DNA of 47,578 nt from Candidatus Delongbacteria bacterium (lineage in GTDB: Bacteria; UBA4055). The stretch spans positions 2,837 through 50,414 of the forward strand of contig DMTS01000015.1 of the NCBI GenBank assembly GCA_003477045.1, read 5' to 3'. This document shows, in pieces, positions 17,142 to 26,078 of the stretch (the stretch's first letter is position 1; every line of letters begins with the position of its first letter). Both the position numbers and the translations under genes were made by a program. Below the pieces are notes generated by a model. That model had not been told where the DNA came from and ran no database searches. It worked only from the letters and a program-made list of their open reading frames with translations.

Positions 17142-17804
17142 TTATGATTTCATTTTACTTGCGCCGACCTTATAAATGCCGTGATAATTTCTTCCGTAAA
17201 TACCTTCGGGTGTCTTTACGATTATCACCATATCCTTTTTAGTTATAAGTTTCGTTTCTAAAAAGGCGATGGCGTCTTTTGAATTAATAGCTCTGAATAT
17301 CCTTATTTTTGTATCCTTACCGTTCTTCTCTTTGAGCTCATCGCTTACAAATTCAGCAGCCGGAGAAGGTTTCTCAGCCTCTTTTTTTACTGCAGGCACT
17401 GGCTCTTTCTTTTTTTCTTCAGGTTTCTTTTCGTTTATTACTTCTCCGTTGTTTGCTTCAAAAACTGCTTTGACTTTGTCGAATAGACTATTATTTATAG
17501 CGGTTCCGCACAAAATAACCTCATAACTTTCCTGTTCGACGGGATAATAGCCATATATCAGAGGTTCTGTGCAGATTAACTCCTCTGTGTCTTCAGCGAT
17601 CTTTATACAGTCTATCTGCATCAAAGCACGCACTGCATCAGTCTCATCATTGAATTTATAAAGGAGAAAAGGTTCAAATTTCTTCAGTTTTTTTCTTTCT
17701 GCCCAGTATCCAGAAGCAATATCGACATTATTATGGTATATACCTTTATTGTCCGACTGAACAAAACTGGTTTTCTTTTTAATGATCTTTTTTAGTAAAC
17801 CCAT
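17142..17804 (-). CDS. Uncharacterised protein with two related alpha/beta modules and a charged linker
   Basis: I do not recognise this 220-aa protein. It starts with a basic stretch (MGLLKKIIKKK) and has no signal peptide or membrane span. Two segments look related: residues about 45-95 (FLLYKFNDETDAVRALMQI, then ICTEPLIYGYYPVE) and about 165-215 (IRIFRAINSKDAIAFLETK, then IIVKTPEGIYGRNYHGIYKV). Both read as strand, helix with an acidic-Ala pattern, strand, then a Gly/Tyr hairpin. They are separated by a Lys/Glu/Pro-rich linker (residues 125-160) that is probably disordered. The gene is 9 nt downstream of the GNAT gene on the same strand, so the two are likely cotranscribed. Confidence 0.7.
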   Translation of the reverse strand: MGLLKKIIKKKTSFVQSDNKGIYHNNVDIASGYWAERKKLKKFEPFLLYKFNDETDAVRALMQIDCIKIAEDTEELICTEPLIYGYYPVEQESYEVILCGTAINNSLFDKVKAVFEANNGEVINEKKPEEKKKEPVPAVKKEAEKPSPAAEFVSDELKEKNGKDTKIRIFRAINSKDAIAFLETKLITKKDMVIIVKTPEGIYGRNYHGIYKVGASKMKS

Positions 17805-17813
17805 ACACCTGCC

Positions 17814-18230
17814 CTAAAGTTCTTTTACCATTTTTTTATGCTCTATTCCTGCTTCAAAGAAATAATCACCGACAGTTTCATATCCGAGTTTCATATAAAA
17901 CGGAATAGCGTGACTCTGGGAATTAAGATAAAGCTTCTTTATTCCGTTCTTAAAGGCAATATCTTCAAGCTTATTCATTATCATAGTTCCGAAATTCATA
18001 CCTCTGTACTCTTCAAGAACAGCGATCCTGCCCACATGCCCGTCCTTCTCCATTCTGCCGGTAGCTATCGGCTGGTCATATCTGGTAAGAAGCACATGAT
18101 AGCATTCATCATCTTTACCATCCTCTTCAATATTCTCCGGAACATTCTGCCCTTCGACGAAAACTTTATTTCTTACTTTTCTTATCTTCTCTCTATATTC
18201 GGAATAATTAACTTCGATAATTGCAAGCAT
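17814..18230 (-). CDS. GNAT family N-acetyltransferase
   Basis: The 138-aa product is a compact single-domain GNAT. VGRIAVLEEYRGMNFGTMIM carries the acetyl-CoA binding R/Q-x-x-G-x-G/A signature (as RGMNFG), preceded by the beta4 strand. PFYMKLGYETVGDYFFEAGIEHKKM is the usual C-terminal motif, and the opening YREKIRKVRNKVFVEGQ is typical of the ElaA/YjcF-like subgroup. The acyl acceptor cannot be told from sequence. It is first in a two-gene minus-strand unit and is divergent from the glycosylase at 18351. The 120-nt gap between them is AT-rich and probably carries both promoters. Confidence 0.88.
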   Translation of the reverse strand: MLAIIEVNYSEYREKIRKVRNKVFVEGQNVPENIEEDGKDDECYHVLLTRYDQPIATGRMEKDGHVGRIAVLEEYRGMNFGTMIMNKLEDIAFKNGIKKLYLNSQSHAIPFYMKLGYETVGDYFFEAGIEHKKMVKEL

Positions 18231-18350
18231 TTTAACCGCCGGATAATTGTAATCTGCAAATTAATAACTTTTTTCAGTAATTCCAAATAATTTTATACTA
18301 ATTTTATTTAATAATTCTTATCTTACGAATTAAAATTGAGAATGACTGCT

Positions 18351-18995
18351 ATGATTGATAATTGCATAGACGATATTTTACAGATATACAGACAGATCAG
18401 ACCGGATATAGTTAAAAGGCTCCTGTCTTTCAAAAACGGATTTGCTAAAATGAACAGCGATGATGTTTTCGCTGAATTATCTTTCTGTACTCTGACTCCG
18501 CAGTCAAAAGCAAAGTCCTGCTGGAAATGCATTGAATTTCTTCGTGATAAAGACCTTCTGAAAAACGGTTCTACAGACGAGCTGCGGATGAGTATAAAAG
18601 GGGTCAGGTTCCATAACAATAAAAGCGCATATATTGTTCACAATCGGGAGCTTACAAGTAGAATTGATCTAAAAAAATTCATACTTCAAAACTCAAATAA
18701 TATACCGGAACTTAGGAAATGGTTTGTCGAGAATATAAAAGGCTACAGCTATAAAGAAGCGAGTCATTTTTTAAGGAATATCGGCATGGGTTCAGAGATC
18801 GCTATCCTGGACAGGCATATTTTAAAAAATCTTGTCATGTCGAATGTGATTAATGAAATACCCAAAACTATAAGCGAAAAAGTTTATCTTGATATTGAGA
18901 GTAAAATGATACAATTTTCAAAAGATATCAATATCCCTATGGATCATCTTGATATCCTGTTCTGGTATAAACAAACCGGCGAAATATTTAAATAA
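18351..18995 (+). CDS. Archaeal-type 8-oxoguanine DNA glycosylase/AP lyase (Ogg2)
   Basis: The product resembles the Ogg2 family best known from Methanocaldococcus. The helix-hairpin-helix stretch GYSYKEASHFLRNIG contains the predicted catalytic Lys135, and AILDRHIL supplies the catalytic Asp154. The C-terminus ends in WYKQTGEIFK, matching the family's conserved terminal lysine that contacts 8-oxoguanine. Residues 37-50 (DDVFAELSFCTLTPQ) match the usual N-terminal helix. The start is uncertain: TTG 18336, ATG 18342 and ATG 18351 are all in frame; I chose 18351 because GAG at 18338-18340 sits about 10 nt away and the length fits the family. It is followed after 13 nt by the parvulin gene. Confidence 0.85.
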   Translation: MIDNCIDDILQIYRQIRPDIVKRLLSFKNGFAKMNSDDVFAELSFCTLTPQSKAKSCWKCIEFLRDKDLLKNGSTDELRMSIKGVRFHNNKSAYIVHNRELTSRIDLKKFILQNSNNIPELRKWFVENIKGYSYKEASHFLRNIGMGSEIAILDRHILKNLVMSNVINEIPKTISEKVYLDIESKMIQFSKDINIPMDHLDILFWYKQTGEIFK

Positions 18996-19008
18996 AACGG
19001 AGAAAACA

Positions 19009-19863
19009 ATGATCAAGGTTAACGGCTACGAAATATCGGAAAAAGAATTTGATATGGCATGTGCTGAAAAGAAATTCATTTTTAAAAAGAAGTTTCTTGA
19101 GAAAAATGAGATCGAAGAGACAGTTAATGTTCTGGTTGACGCTGCTCTAATGCTGGAAGTGGCAAAGAAGGAAAATATTGAAGTTGATCCTGTTGAGACA
19201 GAGAAAACTATTTCAAGAATGAAAAAAAGCTTTAAGAGCGAAGATGATTTCAGACAGGCACTTTCTAAAACCGGGGATACCGAGGAAACAATAAAAGAAA
19301 GAGTTGAAAGAAACCTTAAATTAAGAAATTTCGTGCGTAAGAAATTTTTTGATGATACACATGTTTCGGATGATGACATAAAAAAATATTACGAGCAGTA
19401 TCCGGAAAGGTTCAATAAGGGAGAAGAGGTCAGGGCATCGCATATTCTTTTCGGCGAAGCTGATAAAGACATTGCTCTTGAGATACATGAACTTCTGCTG
19501 AATGGAGAAGATTTTTCCGAACATGCTAAAACACACTCTCAATGCCCGAGCGGACAGAACGGTGGTGATCTCGGTTTCTTCGACAGAGGAAAAATGGTAC
19601 CTGAATTTGAACAGGCCGCATTTGAAATGGAAACCGGCGAGATATCTGACCTTGTGCAGACACAATTCGGTTATCATATAATAAAACTTACCGATAAGAG
19701 ATCAGGTGGTAAATTCGAGCTGGATGAGATAAAAGAACAACTCAGACAAAGCATGGAAAACTCGATAGTGAACCACAAGATCAAGAAATATACAGATAAA
19801 CTAAGAAAAGAAGCCGAGATCGTTATAGATACTGATAAGCTCAGCAAAAAATTCCCGGCATAA
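19009..19863 (+). CDS. Parvulin-type peptidyl-prolyl isomerase lacking a signal peptide
   Basis: GGAG at 18999-19002 fixes ATG 19009 and gives 284 aa. Residues 1-110 form a helical SurA-N-like region (charged helices, LVDAALMLEVAKKENIEVDP). Residues about 138-235 are a rotamase domain with the family motifs VRASHILFG, HSQCPSGQNGGDLGFFDRGKMVPEFEQAAF and TQFGYHIIKLTDKR. A C-terminal helix follows. Most SurA/PrsA-like proteins are exported, but this one begins MIKVNGYEISEKEFDMACAE with no hydrophobic segment or lipobox, so it is predicted to be cytoplasmic. It lies between the glycosylase and rnr, with small gaps on both sides. Confidence 0.88.
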   Translation: MIKVNGYEISEKEFDMACAEKKFIFKKKFLEKNEIEETVNVLVDAALMLEVAKKENIEVDPVETEKTISRMKKSFKSEDDFRQALSKTGDTEETIKERVERNLKLRNFVRKKFFDDTHVSDDDIKKYYEQYPERFNKGEEVRASHILFGEADKDIALEIHELLLNGEDFSEHAKTHSQCPSGQNGGDLGFFDRGKMVPEFEQAAFEMETGEISDLVQTQFGYHIIKLTDKRSGGKFELDEIKEQLRQSMENSIVNHKIKKYTDKLRKEAEIVIDTDKLSKKFPA

Positions 19864-19882
19864 AAAAAGGCATGGCATTAAA

Positions 19883-21898
19883 ATGAAAAAAGAAAAAAGG
19901 CATGAAAAAGCTTCAAAAAGACTCTATGAACCTCCTAAACCTAAAGATTACATCCGTAAGAATGAACGATCTTACACAGGGATAATAGAGATAAAAAAGA
20001 ACGGAAGCGGAAAAGTTACTTCAAACGAGATCGAAGGCACGGTTTTTATTCCAAGAATTTATGTAAATGATGCTTATGACGGCGATGAAGTTGAATTCGT
20101 GCTTATTCAGACCCCGAAATTCTGGGATATCGAAGGTAAGATCGTAAAAATACTCAAAAGAGACAAAACCGAGTATGTCGGAGAGATAAAATTGATTTCA
20201 GGCGCGATGCATGTTATTTGCGATAACGGGCTGAATGTAAGACTTAACAAGAAAAAGGTCGAAAAGAAATGGGAGGAACTCAAAGAAGGAACTGTGGTCG
20301 TTATTGATATTGATGATTGGAGAGATCAGGCGACGGCTCATATAATTGAAGTTCTCGGTAATAAGGAAGACCCGCATGTTTCATTAATGAAGATTGCCCG
20401 AAAGTACGGTTTTGTCGAAGAATTCTCAAAACAGATACAGGACAGCCTTGAACAATATACCCAAGATTTTGTGACTCATCTAATACCTGACAGAACTGAT
20501 ATCAGGCATGAAAATATATTTACAATTGACCCTGCCGATGCAAAGGATTTTGACGATGCGATATCGATAAATAAACTTCCTGACGGAACATTCGATCTCG
20601 GGGTTCATATTGCTGATGTCTCGGCTTATATTCCCGAAGGCGGAATTCTTGATCAGGAAGCCGCTGCAAGGGGAACCTCGTTATATCTCCCCTCTTCGGT
20701 TATCCCCATGCTTCCGAGAAAACTCTCCAATTATCTCTGCAGCTTGAACCCGGATGTTGAAAGACTTTCGTTTTCATGCTTTATGAGGATCAATAAAGAA
20801 GGTGAAATTACAAATTATCATTTTAAAGAAACCGTTATGAAATCGGCTTTCAGATTCAATTATCAGGAATTCCAGCAGCTTCTCGATAATGCTCTAGCAG
20901 GAAGGGAGACGGATGCTGTGTATAAAGATTTCAGACAGCTAGCCTTATGGTCTAAGGAACTTAAGGACATACTCAAATCCAAAAGGATCAGAGAAGGCGG
21001 AATTGAATTCGATCTGCCGGAGATAAAGGTTGTTATTGATGAGGAAGGCAGGACGATCGATATACACAGATACCAGCTCTACGAATCTAACAGCATAATT
21101 GAAGATTTTATGCTCGCGGCTAATAAATGCGCGGCCCACTTTCTTCACTCGAAGGAAGACAGGCTTCCCGGAGTTTACAGGATCCATGAAAAACCGTCGC
21201 TTGAAAAAATAAACGATTTTTTTGAAGATATGGCGGCCAGCGGAATCAAATTCAAGATCCCCGATGATCCTACGAATCATTTCTATATGCAGGATCTTTT
21301 GAAGATCATTAAGGAGTCCCCGAACGGCGATTATTTGGCGAATAATTTTCTTAGAGCCATGATGAAGGCTAAATATTCTACTGACAACATCGGCCATTAC
21401 GGCCTTGCATTCGAGCTTTACACGCATTTCACTTCGCCGATAAGAAGGTATCCCGATCTTATGGTGCACAGGCTGATAAAAAAACATCTTAAGCGTCTTT
21501 CGATCAATAAATCACGCGACAATAAAAAATTCGTTCAGAGTCTCTGCATGCTGGCTTCAGAACGCGAGATCAAAGCTATTAAAGCCGAATATGAAGCACG
21601 CGACCTGAAAATAGTTGAATTCATGGTCGATAAGATCGGTAAAAAATTCGAAGCGGTAATCGTTACGATCATGCCTTACGGGGTTTATGTCAGAATGAAG
21701 GAGTGGCCGGTTGAGGGTCTTGTAAGGGCGAGAGACCAGCATAAAGACAGTTTCGAATATGACGACAAAAGAAGGCTGTTCAAAGGCCGCAGATCAGGCG
21801 AAGAACTGTCTGTCGGGAAAGAAGTCATAGTTCTGCTTAAAGGTGTAAGCCGCGAGCTTTTGACAATAGATTTCGATCTGGTTAAAAGCACTGTGTAA
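19883..21898 (+). CDS. rnr: Ribonuclease R (RNB family 3'-5' exoribonuclease)
   Basis: The 671-aa product has cold-shock-type OB domains in its first 170 residues (GSGKVTSNEIEGTVFIPRIY), followed by the RNB catalytic domain. The motif TIDPADAKDFDDAISI at residues 214-229 carries the Asp residues that bind two metal ions. HIADVSAYI, SFSCFMRI and FTSPIRRYPDLMVHRL are further RNB landmarks. A C-terminal S1 domain starts near residue 586 (KFEAVIVTIMPYGVYVRM). The protein is shorter than the 813-aa E. coli enzyme: it lacks the N-terminal helix-turn-helix extension and the basic C-terminal tail. The start lies 19 nt after the parvulin stop with only a weak AAAGG-like ribosome binding site. A terminator follows. 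Confidence 0.94.
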   Translation: MKKEKRHEKASKRLYEPPKPKDYIRKNERSYTGIIEIKKNGSGKVTSNEIEGTVFIPRIYVNDAYDGDEVEFVLIQTPKFWDIEGKIVKILKRDKTEYVGEIKLISGAMHVICDNGLNVRLNKKKVEKKWEELKEGTVVVIDIDDWRDQATAHIIEVLGNKEDPHVSLMKIARKYGFVEEFSKQIQDSLEQYTQDFVTHLIPDRTDIRHENIFTIDPADAKDFDDAISINKLPDGTFDLGVHIADVSAYIPEGGILDQEAAARGTSLYLPSSVIPMLPRKLSNYLCSLNPDVERLSFSCFMRINKEGEITNYHFKETVMKSAFRFNYQEFQQLLDNALAGRETDAVYKDFRQLALWSKELKDILKSKRIREGGIEFDLPEIKVVIDEEGRTIDIHRYQLYESNSIIEDFMLAANKCAAHFLHSKEDRLPGVYRIHEKPSLEKINDFFEDMAASGIKFKIPDDPTNHFYMQDLLKIIKESPNGDYLANNFLRAMMKAKYSTDNIGHYGLAFELYTHFTSPIRRYPDLMVHRLIKKHLKRLSINKSRDNKKFVQSLCMLASEREIKAIKAEYEARDLKIVEFMVDKIGKKFEAVIVTIMPYGVYVRMKEWPVEGLVRARDQHKDSFEYDDKRRLFKGRRSGEELSVGKEVIVLLKGVSRELLTIDFDLVKSTV

Positions 21899-21920
21899 AA
21901 TATATTTCTGATCGAAAATA

Positions 21921-21950
21921 AAAATGCCCTGAATTCAGGACATTTTTTTA
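21921..21950. terminator. Bidirectional terminator between rnr and the aminotransferase gene
   Basis: A palindrome from 21921 to 21946 with one mismatch (CCTGAATTCAGG at the centre, ATG/CAT outside) is flanked by A residues on the left and seven T on the right. It separates two convergent genes and could serve both. Confidence 0.8.
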
Positions 21951-21964
21951 TTCTAATATTTTTC

Positions 21965-23194
21965 TTATTTTTGATCCTTAATGCATTTTGCGAGTCTTTT
22001 GACAGCCTCGACAAGCTGATCCTTTGATGAAAATGAAAAATTCAGCCTCATGTGGTTCTTCGACGGTTTTTCACCGTAGAACTGCCAGCCGGGCACAAAA
22101 GCTACCTTATATTTCAATGCCTCGTAGAACAGTTTTTCCGTATCTATCTTTTCCGGAACTGTTACCCACAAAAATAGTCCGCCTTCCGGTTTTGTCCATG
22201 TAACGCCTGATTCAGGCGGAAAATATTTCTCCATCGTCTTCAGGAACAGGTTGAGCTTTTCCCTGTAATAATTCCTGCAGTCGTCGAAATGCTTATCAAG
22301 ATCCATTTCAGTCAGATAAGACGCACAAATATCCTGATTATATTTCGGAGTGTTAAGAACATTGCCTTCCTTAATATTGCACATCTTCTTTATAACTTCG
22401 GCCGGTCCTATATTAAAGCCTACCCTCATTCCCGGACAGAATATTTTTGAGAAAGTATAAAGCCCGATTACATTCGTGCCTTTTCTCTTCTGATCGAGTG
22501 AAAAAATTGAAGGCATCATTTTTCCGTAATACCTCAGATCTTTATATGGACTGTCCTCTATGATAGGCACATCATAATCATAGCTAAGATCAAGAAGCTC
22601 TTCCCTCTTTTTCATGCTCATTGAAATGCCTGTCGGATTCTGGAAATCAGGAACGACATAAATGAATTTAGGCATCTTACCGCCTTTCTTCTTTATAGCT
22701 TCCAGCTTTTTGCGGAATCCTTTTACATTTGAACCGTCAGGTTCTATATCAACCCCGATATATTTAGGTCTGTTCAGATCGAACGCCACGATAGCTCCCG
22801 CGAAGGTCGGCCTGTCGAGCATAACCGTATCGCCCGGATTTAAAAATAATCTGCCTGCGAGGTCGAGTCCGTGCTGGCCTGAAGTGGTTATGAGAACATT
22901 CTCTTCCGAAACCTTTATCTTATCACGCTTAAGATATTGAATAACCGCGTCAAAAAGAGATTTTTCGCCGGGAATGGAGGAATACTGCATAACTTTGTCA
23001 ATGCTGCTTCCCGCTAAACTTTTTTCAGTAGCTATTCTGACTTCGCTTTTCTGAAAAACATCTGGCGAAGGCAGACCGCCGGCTAATGATATTATATCCG
23101 GATTGCCGGCTAAGAGCTTCAGCGTCTTCCCTATCGGATAGCCTTCATAATTCACTGCGTTCTCTGAGAACCGTTCTTTCCAATTCTTTATCAT
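21965..23194 (-). CDS. PLP-dependent class I/II aminotransferase (LysN/MocR-like subgroup)
   Basis: The 409-aa product has the fold-type I layout of the MocR/LysN-like aminotransferases. The substrate loop ISLAGGLPSPD is near residue 36; TTSGQHGLDL, VPDFQNPTGI and EDSPYKDLRY hold cofactor-contact residues. The PLP lysine is Lys250 in YTFSKIFCPGMRVGF, and the C-terminal carboxylate-binding Arg is in MRLNFSF. There is no N-terminal winged helix, so it is the enzyme rather than a MocR regulator. Members act on 2-aminoadipate, aromatic or branched-chain amino acids; the substrate cannot be fixed here. AGAGG precedes ATG 23194. The unknown gene at 23265-24506 is 70 nt upstream on the same strand and may be cotranscribed. 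Confidence 0.9.
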   Translation of the reverse strand: MIKNWKERFSENAVNYEGYPIGKTLKLLAGNPDIISLAGGLPSPDVFQKSEVRIATEKSLAGSSIDKVMQYSSIPGEKSLFDAVIQYLKRDKIKVSEENVLITTSGQHGLDLAGRLFLNPGDTVMLDRPTFAGAIVAFDLNRPKYIGVDIEPDGSNVKGFRKKLEAIKKKGGKMPKFIYVVPDFQNPTGISMSMKKREELLDLSYDYDVPIIEDSPYKDLRYYGKMMPSIFSLDQKRKGTNVIGLYTFSKIFCPGMRVGFNIGPAEVIKKMCNIKEGNVLNTPKYNQDICASYLTEMDLDKHFDDCRNYYREKLNLFLKTMEKYFPPESGVTWTKPEGGLFLWVTVPEKIDTEKLFYEALKYKVAFVPGWQFYGEKPSKNHMRLNFSFSSKDQLVEAVKRLAKCIKDQK

Positions 23195-23264
23195 ATCAAC
23201 CTCTTATATTGAAGTAATTACCTCTATGCAAACTGTCGGGGCTGTTCAGAAGTTTATCAGCAGC

Positions 23265-24506
23265 CTATAAAGAGCCTTTGCCGAATTGTGTTTTGATCCC
23301 CTTCTTCATAAAGTCCATACCGTCTGTCGTAGCCTTGAGTGATTTATAGTATATCACATCACCGATCTTTTCAGCCAGTTTTTTTCTTTCGTCATCGGAA
23401 ACGAAGTATGCCGCCATTGTGTCAAGCTCTCTTGCAGTGCCGTCACTTTCGTATTTATAAGTAATGTCCGTTCCGCTCTCAAGAACTTTGTAAGCCTTAT
23501 CTGTCCAGTTAAAACCTGCCATGCCGAGATCCGGATTGATCCTCATGTGTGCTGCGAGACTGATACCTTTAATGCCGCTTTTCTTAAGCTCTTTTGCGCA
23601 GGTTATGAAAGTGTCCGGGTCTGCTCCGTTGCCGATGTTGATCTCATATATCGGAGTCGTTCCGTCTTTTCTGATATATTCATTAATGATGTTTAAAAGC
23701 ATTCTGAACTGCATTGTAGTCTGAGTTGACAGCAGCATCGAAACTTTGAAAGTCAGATTAGGAATGTCTTTGGCATAATAACATGCCGCGATTATCGTGC
23801 TCCAGCTCGGATTAAGATAGAAATCACCGCCGGTCTCTTTAGCATACCTTGTCACTCCGTCAAGATATACAAGGTAATTGCTGTTAGCTACTTCTATACC
23901 GCCGAAGTTTCCGAAGAATGTTCCCTGATTCTTTAGAATTAAAGCTGAGTTTTCTTTGTCTATTTTGTTCCTTTCAAATTTTTCGCCCGTCACTTTTTCA
24001 AGTTCTTTGAATCTTTTTTCAGGTTGAGGAATTCCGATAAGATTAGTGCTGCAGTATTTTTGCGCACCCATGATATTTTCAGTCATGCAGAGAGTTGCAA
24101 GGAGATCGCCTGAATACACATAATGGTCGGTCATGGGAACGACTGCAATCATTTCGGCAGGCACAAATACGGGATGGGTTTTCGCCGTTTTTACGACCTT
24201 TTTCATGAAGTTGTAAGTTACATACGCACCCTGAAACCCTGAAACCTGGCTTCTCGCTATTCCAAGTTTATTGCTGTACTTAACCTTATTTGCTTTTTCG
24301 AAATCGGCAACTTTAGGGAACTTCTTGATCAGCTTTTCCGCATCTGCCACCATTTCTTCAAAACCTGTTCCTTTAAGTGCTTTTTTACGGTTCTCGAACT
24401 TTTTCATAAACGCTATCGTGTCGTTTATTTTCTTAGCTCCGCCGTGAAATTTCTTCAGCGCGTCCATCGCTTTCATGTCTCTTTCAGATAAAAGTTGATA
24501 CTTCAT
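23265..24506 (-). CDS. Uncharacterised 413-aa cytoplasmic protein
   Basis: I do not recognise this family. The product has no signal peptide or membrane span. Residues 1-70 are Lys-rich and helical (MKYQLLSERDMKAMDALKK). Residues 80-400 alternate strands and helices in a pattern compatible with a TIM-barrel-like enzyme. Motif-like stretches worth a profile search are PMTDHYVYSGDLLATL, NLIGIPQPEKRFKELE, NQGTFFGNFGG, GGDFYLNPSWSTIIAACYY, EINIGNGADPDTFITCA and SLAAHMRINPDLGMAGFNW. The many Asp, His and Asn residues in Gly-rich turns suggest an enzyme, but I assign no reaction. It reads toward the aminotransferase on the same strand and is divergent from thrC. Confidence 0.75.
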   Translation of the reverse strand: MKYQLLSERDMKAMDALKKFHGGAKKINDTIAFMKKFENRKKALKGTGFEEMVADAEKLIKKFPKVADFEKANKVKYSNKLGIARSQVSGFQGAYVTYNFMKKVVKTAKTHPVFVPAEMIAVVPMTDHYVYSGDLLATLCMTENIMGAQKYCSTNLIGIPQPEKRFKELEKVTGEKFERNKIDKENSALILKNQGTFFGNFGGIEVANSNYLVYLDGVTRYAKETGGDFYLNPSWSTIIAACYYAKDIPNLTFKVSMLLSTQTTMQFRMLLNIINEYIRKDGTTPIYEINIGNGADPDTFITCAKELKKSGIKGISLAAHMRINPDLGMAGFNWTDKAYKVLESGTDITYKYESDGTARELDTMAAYFVSDDERKKLAEKIGDVIYYKSLKATTDGMDFMKKGIKTQFGKGSL

Positions 24507-24647
24507 TTTTCCTCTCCCGATTTTTTATTATTTCAAATGAATTTATGCATTTATATGTGATTTTGTTACCCGGACAAATGATATTAAAAAGATTTGTCAT
24601 AAATATCAAGATTAATATTTCAAAAAAATAATGTGGCAAAAACATTT

Positions 24648-24653
24648 TATAAT
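24648..24653 (+). promoter_or_regulatory. TATAAT -10-like box upstream of thrC
   Basis: The 191-nt interval between the divergent minus-strand gene (starting at 24506) and thrC (24698) is very AT-rich and has no ORF. It contains a consensus TATAAT 45 nt before thrC. No good -35 match lies at 16-18 nt upstream, so this is tentative. Confidence 0.3.
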
Positions 24654-24697
24654 TCATAATTTACAAAAGCCTGAACATTAAATCATAAGGGGAAAAA

Positions 24698-26062
24698 ATG
24701 TCCAAACAAATAACCTATTACTCTACTAACCTTAAAGCTGAACCGGTTACTTTCAAAGAAGCGCTTTTAAAAGGGATCGCACCCGACAAAGGTCTGTACA
24801 TGCCCGATCAGATACCTCAATTCACACCTGACGAAATTGACAGGTTTTCCGGAATGCCTTATTGGGAAATAGCCTATAAAGTTATCCATAAATTTATAAA
24901 AGGCGACATTCACGCAAAAGATCTTAAAGCTCTATGTAAAGACGCTTACGATTTCGATGTCCCGCTTGAAAACGCTTATGACAGAAAATATGTTATGAGG
25001 CTGGATCAGGGTCCCACTGCTTCCTTCAAGGATTTTGCAGCGAGGATGATGGGCAGGCTGATGAATTATTACCTGACAAGAGATAAAAGAAATCTTCTGA
25101 TACTTACCGCAACATCAGGCGATACCGGAAGCGCAATAGCCAGCGCATATTACGGATTGAAAAATGTTAAAGCTGTGGTTCTTTTCCCGGAAAAAGAAGT
25201 GACGAGCAGACAGAGAAAACAGATGACTACCCTTGGTAAAAACATTCAGATTTTATCCCTGGACGGAAAATTTGACGACTGTCAGGCGCTTGTAAAACAG
25301 GCTTTTGCCGATAAAGATCTGGATCATTTAAACCTTTCTTCCGCGAATTCAATAAATATCGGAAGACTTATACCTCAGACCGTCTATTATTTTTACTCAT
25401 ATTCAAGACTGAAAAACTCAATCGGCGAAAAAGCCGTTTTCTCTGTTCCTTCAGGCAATTTCGGCGATATGATGGGCGGAGTGATCGCCATGAAAATGGG
25501 ACTTCCCGTAAAAAAATTCGTCATAGCTACGAACAGTAATGATGAATTCCCTAAATATCTCGAGACTGGAAAATACGATATTATCGTTCCTTCAAAAAAC
25601 TGCATTTCAAGCGCTATGAATGTAGGGCATCCCAGCAATATGTCAAGACTCGTAGCTTTATATGGGGGTGTAATGACCGAAAAAGGCGAAGTTAAAAAGA
25701 AGCCCGATATGAAGCTGATGAAAAAAGAAATATGGTCGGCAAGTGTCGATGATAAAAATACCAAATCGATGATAAAAGATGCCTGGAAAAAACACGAACT
25801 CCTTCTCGAACCTCACGGATCAGTAGGCTGGTCCGGACTGATGGAATATATAAAAGCCCATGGAGATGATAAAGAACAGCTTTATATCTCTCTTGAAACA
25901 GCTCATCCTGCTAAATTTCCCGAACAGATAATAAAGCTTCTCGGCTTTGACCCCGAACTGCCTAAAAGTCTTGAAGGAATTGAGAAAAGGAAAGAGAAAT
26001 ATGATACTATCGGACTCGAGTACAAACACTTTAAGAAATATCTTCTGAAAAATTATAAATAG
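24698..26062 (+). CDS. thrC: Threonine synthase
   Basis: The 454-aa product converts O-phosphohomoserine to threonine using PLP. Family landmarks are YYSTNLKAEPVTFKEALLKG at the start, the PLP lysine Lys111 in PTASFKDFAARMMG, the phosphate-binding loop TATSGDTGSAIASAYYG, VLFPEKEVTSRQRKQM, and SVPSGNFGDMMGG in the second half. The length fits the longer bacterial/fungal-type (fold type II) threonine synthases. A GGGG-type ribosome binding site precedes ATG 24698. The apgM-like gene begins 16 nt after the stop, which is informative about that gene's role. Confidence 0.95.
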   Translation: MSKQITYYSTNLKAEPVTFKEALLKGIAPDKGLYMPDQIPQFTPDEIDRFSGMPYWEIAYKVIHKFIKGDIHAKDLKALCKDAYDFDVPLENAYDRKYVMRLDQGPTASFKDFAARMMGRLMNYYLTRDKRNLLILTATSGDTGSAIASAYYGLKNVKAVVLFPEKEVTSRQRKQMTTLGKNIQILSLDGKFDDCQALVKQAFADKDLDHLNLSSANSINIGRLIPQTVYYFYSYSRLKNSIGEKAVFSVPSGNFGDMMGGVIAMKMGLPVKKFVIATNSNDEFPKYLETGKYDIIVPSKNCISSAMNVGHPSNMSRLVALYGGVMTEKGEVKKKPDMKLMKKEIWSASVDDKNTKSMIKDAWKKHELLLEPHGSVGWSGLMEYIKAHGDDKEQLYISLETAHPAKFPEQIIKLLGFDPELPKSLEGIEKRKEKYDTIGLEYKHFKKYLLKNYK

Positions 26063-26078
26063 AACGGCAGGAAAATAT

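Noticed and set aside
24630..24655. Possible sigma-54 type promoter (TGGCA) upstream of thrC
   Set aside because: The required GC-containing -12 element is absent at the correct spacing; the nearby TATAAT is a simpler reading.
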